Positions 1-6,108 of a DNA stretch of 12,644 nt are shown piece by piece. This stretch comes from Pseudomonadota bacterium (GTDB lineage: Bacteria; Pseudomonadota; Gammaproteobacteria; Burkholderiales; Burkholderiaceae_B). The DNA lies in contig JAEYZR010000208.1 in the NCBI GenBank assembly GCA_023427945.1, forward strand, positions 1 to 12,644, in the 5' to 3' direction. The notes beneath the pieces were generated by a model, which saw only the letters and a list, made by a program, of their open reading frames with translations, did no database searches and had not been told where the DNA came from. The first letter of the stretch is position 1. The number at the start of each line of letters is the position of its first letter. Both the position numbers and the translations under genes were made by a program.

Positions 1-1
1 C

Positions 2-214
2 GTTTCCGGCCTGGAAATGAGCCAGAATGCACAGCGGCTGCCGTGGACGCGAGAAGACGTGGATGCCCGCCTGCATCTGATCATGCGCAACATCCATGAG
101 AATTGCGTGCGGCACGGCCAGGGTGAAAGCGGACGTGTGAACTACCTGAACGGTGCCAATATCGCCGGCTTCGTGAAGGTGGCCGACTCGATGCTCGGCC
201 AAGGCCTGATCTGA
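2..214 (+). CDS. gdhA: NADP-specific glutamate dehydrogenase, C-terminal end (partial)
   Basis: This is the last 70 codons of a gene that begins before the window; the frame is open from base 2 and ends at TGA 212-214. The peptide contains SGLEMSQNAQRLPW, then DARLHLIMRNIH, and finishes NYLNGANIAGFVKVADSML. This closely matches the C-terminus I remember for E. coli GdhA, which ends in the same GANIAGFVKVAD block. The enzyme makes glutamate from 2-oxoglutarate and ammonium with NADPH in the cytoplasm. The gene converges on the TRIC-family gene with two bases between stop codons, and the stops sit inside a 17-bp perfect palindrome. Nothing can be said about its start or promoter. Confidence 0.93.
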   Translation, partial: VSGLEMSQNAQRLPWTREDVDARLHLIMRNIHENCVRHGQGESGRVNYLNGANIAGFVKVADSMLGQGLI

Positions 215-221
215 GATCAGG
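205..221. repeat. 17-bp perfect palindrome over two convergent stop codons
   Basis: CCTGATCT, one central G, then AGATCAGG. The dyad contains the gdhA TGA (212-214) and the TGA of the opposing TRIC-family gene (217-219, minus strand). As RNA it could fold on either strand as a 6-bp stem with a 5-nt loop. No T-tract follows on either side, so it is not a textbook intrinsic terminator; it may help end or protect both transcripts. Confidence 0.6.
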
Positions 222-852
222 ACTTGTCGCGATAAAGGAAGGTTGGCATATTCCAGTCCAGGCGTAATGCCAACATCCTCAGCGCAAAACCCGCAGCAAG
301 CGCGATCAGCACGGCAAGGTGGACGTTCACCGACAATGCCAGCAAGCCCGTAAAGATGGCGCCGGTCACTGCCGAAACGCTGGCATAGAGTTCCTTGCGA
401 AAGATCAAGGGCACCCGATTGCACAGCACGTCGCGCAGCACGCCGCCGGCGCATCCTGTAATCATGCCACTGACCAGCACGATGGTCAGCGGCAGATTCA
501 TCGCCAGCGCTACCTGGCAGCCAATGACGGTAAACACCACCAGCCCGACGGCATCGAGCACCAGGAAGGCCGTCTTGAAATGGCGCATGATCGAAGCCGT
601 CATCGCGGTCAACAACGCGGCCGCAGCCGTCACCCACAAATATTCCGGATGCAGGACCCAGGTCAGGGGATAGTGGCCCAGCAGCACGTCGCGCAACGAG
701 CCACCGCCCAGTGCCGTCACGCAGGCAATGACGCACACGCCCACCCAATCCATACCGCGCCGCCCGGCCACCAGCGCAGCCGTCATGGCCTCGGCAGTGA
801 TAGCGACCACATACAGGGTGGCAAGAATGTTCGGAGACAGTTCGCTCAGCAT
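217..852 (-). CDS. TRIC/YicG-family (UPF0126) inner-membrane protein
   Basis: A 211-residue, very hydrophobic protein with about seven membrane spans. It shows the twofold repeat of the YicG/YadS family (Pfam Gly_transporter/TRIC): GGGSLRDVLLG at about 49-59 and AGGVLRDVLCN at about 135-145, each with the conserved G-G-x-x-R-D core. Family members are trimeric cation channels or proposed glycine transporters; the substrate here is unknown. The start is ATG 852-850, which overlaps the stop of the upstream ampG-like gene as ATGCTGA. No Shine-Dalgarno sequence precedes it, so translation is probably coupled to that gene. Length is normal for the family (about 200-215). It is the last gene of the metX-metW-ampG transcription unit. 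Confidence 0.88.
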   Translation of the reverse strand: MLSELSPNILATLYVVAITAEAMTAALVAGRRGMDWVGVCVIACVTALGGGSLRDVLLGHYPLTWVLHPEYLWVTAAAALLTAMTASIMRHFKTAFLVLDAVGLVVFTVIGCQVALAMNLPLTIVLVSGMITGCAGGVLRDVLCNRVPLIFRKELYASVSAVTGAIFTGLLALSVNVHLAVLIALAAGFALRMLALRLDWNMPTFLYRDKS

Positions 853-2084
853 TTATCGAGTTGCGTAATCGTGTGCCGCTGCGTATAGAGCAGCAACAGA
901 CCGGGCAAGGCAATCACCACCGTGACCAGAAAGAAACCCGGCCAGCCCAGATGCTCGACCAGCGGCGGCGTCAACGGGCCAGCCAGGTAGGTTCGACCGA
1001 TGGCCGACAGGGCCGACAGCAGGGCAAACTGGGTCGCCGAGAAACGCTGTTCGCACAGCGCCATCGTCAACGCCACGAACGCCGCGGTGCCCAGGCCGCC
1101 GCACAGGTTTTCGATGCCTACGCCCAGCGCCATCAGCCAGAGCTGGCCGGGCACGACGGCAATCACCCAGTAGCCGAGGTTGGAGACGGCCTGCAGAATC
1201 CCGAACACCATGAGCGAGCGATACAAGCCCATACGTGCCATCAGGGCACCCCCGGCCAGCGCGCCGACGATGGTGGCCACCAGGCCCAATACCTTGTTCA
1301 CCCAACCCACCTGATCCGGCGTAAAGCCAGCCCCACGGATCAGGAAAGTGGTGGAGAGCGCGCCAGCAAAGGCGTCACCCAGCTTGTAGAGCACGATCAG
1401 GACCAGAATGGTCCATGCATTGCGACGGCTGAAAAACTCGCGCAACGGCTCAGTCACCGCCAGTGCCAGAGAACGCGGTGCGGCTGCGGGTTTCTCGGGT
1501 TCGGGCGCCAGCACCGTCACCACCGCACAGACCAGCATGAGCGCCCCCATGAAAACGTAGGTATTGCCCCATCCCAGCACCCGATAGGCCAGGATGAGTG
1601 CCAGGCCGCCGGACACCACCATCGCCAGCCTGTATCCCATCACCCGCACCGCAGCGCCCGCGCCACGCTCTTCCTGGCGCAGCAGGTCGGTGCAATAGGC
1701 ATCGAAAGCGATGTCCTGCGTGGCGGAAAGAAAGGCGATGACGACTGCCAGCATCGCCATCGTGAAAAGCGCCTTGGAGGGCGTGAAAAACGCCATCGAC
1801 ATGATGGCCAGCGCCAGCAGCACCTGCGTGACGAACATCCAGCCGCGCCTGCGTCCCAGAAAGTTGGGCGCATAACGGTCGATGAACGGTGCCCACAGAA
1901 ACTTCAGGGTATAGGCCGACCCCACGAGCGTCAGAAACCCGATGTCCTGTAACGAAACACCATCGACAGTGGCCCACGCCTGCAATGTTCCCGAAGTGAG
2001 AGCCAGCGGCAGCCCACTTGCAAACCCGAGAATCAACAGGGGCAGGACACGTGGGTTGAGATAGACGTTGAAGGCGGGTGGAAT
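846..2084 (-). CDS. ampG: AmpG-like MFS muropeptide permease, probable ATT start
   Basis: Predicted 12-span major-facilitator permease of the AmpG family, which imports anhydro-muropeptides from the periplasm for cell-wall recycling. The N-terminal block ILGFASGLPLALTSG is almost identical to that of E. coli AmpG, followed by a cytoplasmic GRRRGW loop. Length is 412 residues from the proposed start; E. coli AmpG is longer (about 490) but shorter forms exist. The frame is closed by the metW TGA at 2099-2097, and no ATG or GTG lies between it and the family block. Candidates are ATT 2084-2082, two CTGs, and TTG 2036-2034. Only ATT has a Shine-Dalgarno at good distance (GGAG 2094-2091, 6-nt spacer), and it gives an N-terminus of family length. 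The TTG start would cut the first helix. The 3' end overlaps the TRIC-family gene by 7 nt. Confidence 0.85.
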   Translation of the reverse strand: MPPAFNVYLNPRVLPLLILGFASGLPLALTSGTLQAWATVDGVSLQDIGFLTLVGSAYTLKFLWAPFIDRYAPNFLGRRRGWMFVTQVLLALAIMSMAFFTPSKALFTMAMLAVVIAFLSATQDIAFDAYCTDLLRQEERGAGAAVRVMGYRLAMVVSGGLALILAYRVLGWGNTYVFMGALMLVCAVVTVLAPEPEKPAAAPRSLALAVTEPLREFFSRRNAWTILVLIVLYKLGDAFAGALSTTFLIRGAGFTPDQVGWVNKVLGLVATIVGALAGGALMARMGLYRSLMVFGILQAVSNLGYWVIAVVPGQLWLMALGVGIENLCGGLGTAAFVALTMALCEQRFSATQFALLSALSAIGRTYLAGPLTPPLVEHLGWPGFFLVTVVIALPGLLLLYTQRHTITQLDKC

Positions 2085-2090
2085 ACTTGA

Positions 2091-2094
2091 CTCC
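2091..2094 (-). promoter_or_regulatory. Shine-Dalgarno GGAG that supports the ATT start of ampG
   Basis: On the minus strand GGAG is followed by TCAAGT and then ATT (2084-2082). The site lies 2 nt after the metW stop codon, so ribosomes finishing metW would arrive directly on it. The alternative TTG at 2036-2034 has no purine-rich stretch in front of it. Confidence 0.6.
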
Positions 2095-2096
2095 GG

Positions 2097-2720
2097 TCAG
2101 GAAACGGCAGGTGCGCAGGCGATACGGTACACCGCCAATGTGCTGCGCCACCCAGGCAACCAGTTGATCTCACGTGCCTCGTTGAACGTCGCCCGTTCCA
2201 GGATGCGTATGCCCAACTTTTCGGCCAGAATCTCGAAATCCTTCAGCGTGCACAAGTGGATGTTAGGCGTGTTGTACCACTCATAAGGCATCTGCCCTGA
2301 AACAGGCATGCGCCCGGCGAGAATCGACACACCATAACGCCAATAGCCGAAGTTCGGAAAGGATACGATGCCCTCGTGCGCCACGCGGGACATTTCGCGC
2401 AGGATATGTTCGGTGCGATGCATCGACTGCAGCGTCTGCGACAGCACAACCGTATCGAACTGCTTGTCGTCGAACAGGGCAAGACCATCTTCCAGGTTCT
2501 GCTGCAACACGCTCACGCCGCGCTGCACACAGGCAATGACCCGGTCATCGTCGATCTCGATGCCTGCGCCGACCACCTCGCGATTCGCCCGCAAGGACGC
2601 CAGCAGCGTCCCGTCGCCACAGCCCAGATCCAGGACTCGCGATCGCGGCTTGACCCATTGCTCGATACGCGCCAGATCCGGACGCAGGGCGATGGAAGTC
2701 GATTGCTGTGCGCCGGTCAT
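2097..2720 (-). CDS. metW: Methionine biosynthesis protein MetW
   Basis: A 207-residue class I methyltransferase-like protein. The SAM-binding motif I is VLDLGCGDG at residues 29-37, followed by the acidic end of strand 2 (IEID, about 54-57). The block SFPNFGYWRYG (120-130) and the segment with MPYEWYNTPNIHL (144-156) are hallmarks of MetW. MetW partners MetX in homoserine acylation in many proteobacteria that lack MetA; its own catalytic role is unsettled. The start ATG 2720-2718 overlaps the metX TGA (ATGA), with GGAG 7 nt upstream inside metX. It ends 12 nt before the proposed ampG start, in the same frame. Length is normal for the family. Confidence 0.95.
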   Translation of the reverse strand: MTGAQQSTSIALRPDLARIEQWVKPRSRVLDLGCGDGTLLASLRANREVVGAGIEIDDDRVIACVQRGVSVLQQNLEDGLALFDDKQFDTVVLSQTLQSMHRTEHILREMSRVAHEGIVSFPNFGYWRYGVSILAGRMPVSGQMPYEWYNTPNIHLCTLKDFEILAEKLGIRILERATFNEAREINWLPGWRSTLAVYRIACAPAVS

Positions 2721-4060
2721 GCCAGCACTCCCGTTCTGTGAACACGCTCGCCCAAACCCAGCGACAACGCGATCCGGTCAAAGTAGCCCGCCACGACGGC
2801 GTGGTAGCGGCTGTCGGTCAACAGAAACGCGTCGTGGCCATGCGGCGCATCGATCTCTGCGTAACTGACGGGCCGGCCGTTCTTGAGCAGAGCGCGCACG
2901 ATGTCACGCGAACGCGCAGGCGGGAAACGCCAGTCAGTCGTGAACGACACCAGCAGAAAATCTGCCGTGGCCGACGCCAGCGCCCGAGCCAGATCGCCGC
3001 CGCAGGTGCGGGCAGGATCAAAATAATCCAGTGCACGGGTAATCATCAGATAGGTGTTTGCATCGAAATAGCGCGAGAACTTTTCACCTTGGTAGCGCAG
3101 ATAGGATTCGACCTCGAACTCCACGTCATAGCCATAATTCCATTCGCCTTCGCCGGCACCGTCTGCCGCGAGACGCTGGGTACGGCCGAATTTTTCAGCC
3201 ATGTCGTCGTCCGACTGGTAGGTGATGTGGCCAATCATGCGTGCCACCGCCAGCCCTCGCCTGGGCACCGTATTGTGAGCGTAATAGTCGCCACCATGAA
3301 AATCGGGATCGGTGATGATCGCCCTGCGCGCGACTTCGTTGAAGCCAATGTTCTGCGCCGACAGACGCGGCGTGCTGGCGATCACCACGCAATGCGCCAC
3401 CCGCTGCGGGCAGCCGATTGCCCAGCTGAGCGCCTGCATGCCGCCCAGCGAGCCACCCATGACGGCAGCGAATCTGTCGATGCCGTAATGGTCGGCGACC
3501 CGCGCCTGAGCGTGAACCCAGTCCTCGACGGTCAGAACCGGAAACGCGGCACCGAAGGGGCGCCCCGTCTGAGGATCGATACTGGCGGGCCCGGTCGACC
3601 CGAAACACGATCCCAGATTGTTGATCCCCATGACGAAGAAGCGGTCGGTATCCAGTGCTTTGCCCGGCCCCACCATGTTGTCCCACCACCCAATATCCTT
3701 GGGGTCGTCGGCAGACACTCCGGCCACATGATGCGAGGCATTCAGCGCATGGCATATCAGGACAGCGTTATCCCGGCGCTCATTCAGCACGCCATAGGTC
3801 TCGACCGCCAACTCGTAGGCAGGCAGTACCTGGCCGCTGGCAAGCGACAGGGGCTCATCGAACCGGAGAATGGTGGGTTGAACCCGTCCGACCGAACCCG
3901 CATCGAACGATGGGGCCGCGCCGGCAGGGCGGGCGGCAAACGCCTTATCCGCTTCGGACGAACCGGATTCAGTGTGTTCAACCAGACCGGGATCAGCGGA
4001 GGTTGAAGAATGGGATGCGCCAGCGGCAACTGAGCCGGCGCGCAAAGAAGATGCGCTCAT
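2717..4060 (-). CDS. metX: Homoserine O-acyltransferase MetX (acetyl or succinyl)
   Basis: An alpha/beta-hydrolase-fold enzyme that acylates homoserine, the first committed step to methionine. The nucleophile elbow is MGGSLGGMQAL with Ser204; the other likely triad members are Asp376 (in TTDWRFP) and His409 (in PHGHDAF). The block NNLGSCFGSTGP (147-158) is typical of the family. Whether it uses acetyl- or succinyl-CoA cannot be decided by eye; homologues in this bacterial group have been reclassified as succinyltransferases (metXS). At 447 residues it is longer than usual (about 370-400) because of a low-complexity Ala/Ser-rich N-terminus of roughly 58 residues. The ATG at 4060-4058 has a good site, AGAGG with a 7-nt spacer, embedded in the SAM-II riboswitch. 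It is translationally linked to metW by a 4-nt overlap. Confidence 0.95.
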   Translation of the reverse strand: MSASSLRAGSVAAGASHSSTSADPGLVEHTESGSSEADKAFAARPAGAAPSFDAGSVGRVQPTILRFDEPLSLASGQVLPAYELAVETYGVLNERRDNAVLICHALNASHHVAGVSADDPKDIGWWDNMVGPGKALDTDRFFVMGINNLGSCFGSTGPASIDPQTGRPFGAAFPVLTVEDWVHAQARVADHYGIDRFAAVMGGSLGGMQALSWAIGCPQRVAHCVVIASTPRLSAQNIGFNEVARRAIITDPDFHGGDYYAHNTVPRRGLAVARMIGHITYQSDDDMAEKFGRTQRLAADGAGEGEWNYGYDVEFEVESYLRYQGEKFSRYFDANTYLMITRALDYFDPARTCGGDLARALASATADFLLVSFTTDWRFPPARSRDIVRALLKNGRPVSYAEIDAPHGHDAFLLTDSRYHAVVAGYFDRIALSLGLGERVHRTGVLA

Positions 4061-4065
4061 GACGA

Positions 4066-4122
4066 GACCTCTTTAGCAGTTTTTATTAGGCGCCCGCAAG
4101 CGGATCAGGCAAATCGGCGCAC
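4066..4122 (-). ncRNA. SAM-II riboswitch in the metX leader
   Basis: Read on the minus strand, the leader shows the order of conserved SAM-II elements. Stem P1 5' strand GCGCC (4120-4116); loop beginning GATTTG (4115-4110) then CCTGAT; CTTGC (4100-4096); P1 3' strand GGCGC (4094-4090); A-rich linker TAATAAAA (4088-4081); and GCTAAAG (4077-4071) running into AGG (4070-4068). Loop bases GCCT (4110-4107) can pair with AGGT (4070-4067), as expected of the H-type pseudoknot. The 3' strand is the metX Shine-Dalgarno site, so SAM binding would block translation initiation. Position directly before metX fits the known biology. The match is from memory of the consensus, not a covariance search. Confidence 0.85.
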
Positions 4123-4140
4123 AAAGGGAATATTTGCGAA

Positions 4141-4146
4141 ATTCTA
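4141..4146 (-). promoter_or_regulatory. Possible -10 box for the metX operon
   Basis: TAGAAT on the minus strand (5/6 match to TATAAT) would start transcription near 4134, giving a leader of about 75 nt that contains the whole riboswitch. No good -35 hexamer is visible at 16-18 bp, and the upstream part overlaps the end of the AEC transporter gene. Weak call. Confidence 0.35.
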
Positions 4147-4166
4147 TCATTGCTACATGGCTACGC

Positions 4167-5060
4167 CTACGATGCCCACCACATGAGCACGGGTACGTAA
4201 ACAAGAAACACCAGCGTTGAAACCAGCACGGCGCCGGCAGCCACATCGTGCATGTCCGTGAAGCGGCGCACGTACATGTAGCTCACCACCGCGCATGGCA
4301 TGGAAAGTTGCAAGGCCAGGGTTCCGGCCACGGCAGGCGCCACCGGCAACATGCCGATCACGCCATATCCGACCACCAGACCCACCACCAGCCTGATGAC
4401 ACCCATCAGCGCACCCTGGCGCAGACTGGTTGCCGGAATGAGGGCCAGCGCGTGCCCCAGGCTGAGCAGCATCAATGGCACGGTCATCACGCCCAGCATG
4501 CTGGCCGTCTGCATGACGAACTCTGGTATGGGCAGGCCGATCAGCCTTACGCCGACCGCGCCGACCGAAGCAATCACGATGGGGCTCTTCCAGGTGCCCA
4601 CGACACCCCGCGTGTTGGGCAACGTGCGCACACCCACCGTGTGATTGAGAAAGGACGTCACGGCATAGAACGTGATGGCCACCGACAGGCCGACCTCGCC
4701 ATAGGCCAGCGCCGAAATGGGCAGGCCCAGATTACCGGCATTGGGAGACGACACGAGTTGCAGCATCGGGCGCACGGGCATTTTCACCGCCTTCACCAGC
4801 AGCCCCCCCAGCAAGGCACACAACGCCAGCCCCAGCACTGTCGCGCCGACAATCACGAGCAAGTCCTCGGAGCTCATCTCGGTGGTCACCAGCGTCTTGA
4901 ACACCAGGGCCGGCGTCGTCACGGTGGTCACAAGCACCGTCACGAACTGCCCCGCAAACGGATAGTCCTTTTTCCCCCAGAAAACGCCGATCAATATGAT
5001 GGCCACCAGCGGGGCCAGGACGTAGGCCGACTGGAGATAAATGGGAATGACAGAGATCAT
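4167..5060 (-). CDS. AEC-family transporter (auxin efflux carrier / MdcF-like permease)
   Basis: A 297-residue protein with about ten hydrophobic spans in the two five-span halves of the AEC family. TPALVFKTL (49-57) is the conserved first-half crossover region, and SPNAGNLGLP (105-114) is the signature asparagine/proline block. Family members export or import small carboxylates such as malonate, or auxins in plants; the substrate here is not known. The ATG at 5060-5058 is the only plausible start, because an in-frame stop lies at 5105-5103; no clear Shine-Dalgarno precedes it. It diverges from the LuxR-type gene, and a perfect 18-bp dyad lies between them. Its stop codon (TAG 4169-4167) is close to the metX promoter region. 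Confidence 0.88.
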   Translation of the reverse strand: MISVIPIYLQSAYVLAPLVAIILIGVFWGKKDYPFAGQFVTVLVTTVTTPALVFKTLVTTEMSSEDLLVIVGATVLGLALCALLGGLLVKAVKMPVRPMLQLVSSPNAGNLGLPISALAYGEVGLSVAITFYAVTSFLNHTVGVRTLPNTRGVVGTWKSPIVIASVGAVGVRLIGLPIPEFVMQTASMLGVMTVPLMLLSLGHALALIPATSLRQGALMGVIRLVVGLVVGYGVIGMLPVAPAVAGTLALQLSMPCAVVSYMYVRRFTDMHDVAAGAVLVSTLVFLVYVPVLMWWAS

Positions 5061-5125
5061 GGCGATGCCGCGTGTGGAAAGAAGGGGGAATGGTGACCGG
5101 GGCTATTCAATGCTGTCGGGGCGGG

Positions 5126-5143
5126 CCATGCAGATGTGCATGG
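5126..5143. promoter_or_regulatory. 18-bp perfect dyad, candidate operator
   Basis: CCATGCA, four bases GATG, then TGCATGG. It lies in the intergenic region between the divergent AEC transporter (start 5060) and the single-domain LuxR-type regulator (start near 5270). Size and symmetry fit a dimeric HTH regulator, and autoregulation by the neighbouring LuxR-type protein is a natural guess. It is not a classical lux box (CTG-N10-CAG). Confidence 0.4.
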
Positions 5144-5269
5144 AACCTTGGCATCGCGATAAAGGATGAACATGATGGAAACTCAACACGATCAGGCATA
5201 CACGTCATCGCAACCGCCCCAAAGGCTGCCGTGCGCCTGGCTGGCCCCGCACCCTGGAGCGTTGCGTTC

Positions 5270-5509
5270 ATGTCGGACCTATCCCTTTCCCCCAGACAAA
5301 TCAGCTGCCTCGAATGGGTGGCCGCAGGCAAGACCAGTTGGGAAATTGCCTGCATCCTGCGCATCACGGAACGCACGGTGAATTTCCATCTGCACCACGC
5401 ATATCGCCGGCTGGGCGTACACACGCGGGCCGCTGCCGTGGCATGCGCCATCGGGCAAGGTCTCGTGAACATGTCCACAGTCACGGAGCAACGACCAGCT
5501 GGTCGATGA
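5270..5509 (+). CDS. Single-domain LuxR/GerE-type HTH regulator
   Basis: The 79-residue product from ATG 5270 is essentially one LuxR C-terminal HTH domain: LSPRQISCLEWVAAGKTSW (6-24), EIACILRITERTVNFHLHHA (25-44), then RRLGVHTRAAAVACAIGQGL. It resembles the DNA-binding half of acyl-homoserine-lactone LuxR proteins, but no autoinducer-binding domain precedes it. The usually invariant Glu of the first helix (E178 in TraR) is Gln10 here. Start choice is uncertain: ATG 5270 has GGAG with a 10-nt gap, and GTG 5231 has AAAGG with a 5-nt gap (92 residues). The frame is open back to 5072, but that stretch does not look like a domain. The last 29 bases overlap the opposing lipoprotein gene. It could be a GerE-like solo regulator or a remnant. 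Confidence 0.7.
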   Translation: MSDLSLSPRQISCLEWVAAGKTSWEIACILRITERTVNFHLHHAYRRLGVHTRAAAVACAIGQGLVNMSTVTEQRPAGR

Positions 5510-6029
5510 ATTCCCGTGCTATCGGCATTGGCAGATTGTCATCGCGTCCCATCGCAGTGGCCTGAACCAGGCCGTCTGCAGTCGCCCAGACCTTTACCAA
5601 CGACCATGTGCCCTGGCGAGCGCCCTCGCCTCGCACCACCACCGGCTCGGCACCAGCTTCGAGTCCGGGTGGCGCGACTGCGCCCAGATTGGCATAGGCA
5701 CTGCCCAACAGCACTCGCGCCAGCCGGTTACGGAGGACAGGATCACGCGCCACCTCGGGCGGCAGACGCGCATGGCCTACGGCGAAAGTGGCATCATCGA
5801 CACTGGCCACGGTGATCGTAAACTCGGTGGCAACATCACCCAGGCGCACGGTGCGCGACTCGGACTGCACCCGCGCCGGGAACGCCGCACGCACATGCCC
5901 ATCGGCCAGCGTCAACTCGCGCCAGTTGTATTGCGGCGAACACGCAACAAGCAGGGTCACAACGCCCGCCGCCGCAACGCTGCGGCGGAACTCGGGCGAG
6001 ACGAAGAACCGAAATAAAGAAAATCGCAC
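5481..6029 (-). CDS. Putative lipoprotein of unknown function
   Basis: A 182-residue protein with a long basic N-region (RFF, RR at 15-16), a hydrophobic stretch from about 18, and a lipobox LVAC with Cys30, so it is probably exported and lipidated. Residue +2 after the Cys is Ser, favouring the outer membrane. The mature part has no motif I recognise; it includes LTLADGHVRAAFPARV and a C-terminal IAREFIDQLVV segment. The start is GTG 6029-6027 with no clear Shine-Dalgarno; no ATG is available in frame, and the next GTG would leave only seven residues before the Cys. It diverges from gshA across 79 bp and overlaps the 3' end of the LuxR-type gene by 29 bp. Confidence 0.72.
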   Translation of the reverse strand: MRFSLFRFFVSPEFRRSVAAAGVVTLLVACSPQYNWRELTLADGHVRAAFPARVQSESRTVRLGDVATEFTITVASVDDATFAVGHARLPPEVARDPVLRNRLARVLLGSAYANLGAVAPPGLEAGAEPVVVRGEGARQGTWSLVKVWATADGLVQATAMGRDDNLPMPIAREFIDQLVVAP

Positions 6030-6108
6030 GGGAGGTGACAGGATATTCAGCCCCGAAAGTGTACATTGTCACTGATTTGCACTTAAGCCATCCCCAAAGA
6101 AGAACATC

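Noticed and set aside
2708..4006. 432-codon plus-strand frame opposite metX, and similar long frames opposite ampG (861-1952) and the AEC gene (4248-5096)
   Set aside because: Basic, Arg/His/Gln-rich translations without domains, all antisense to well-supported genes; shadows.
6030..6108. Promoter for gshA from TTGTCA at 6066-6071
   Set aside because: The -35 match is good, but there is no -10-like hexamer at 15-19 bp.
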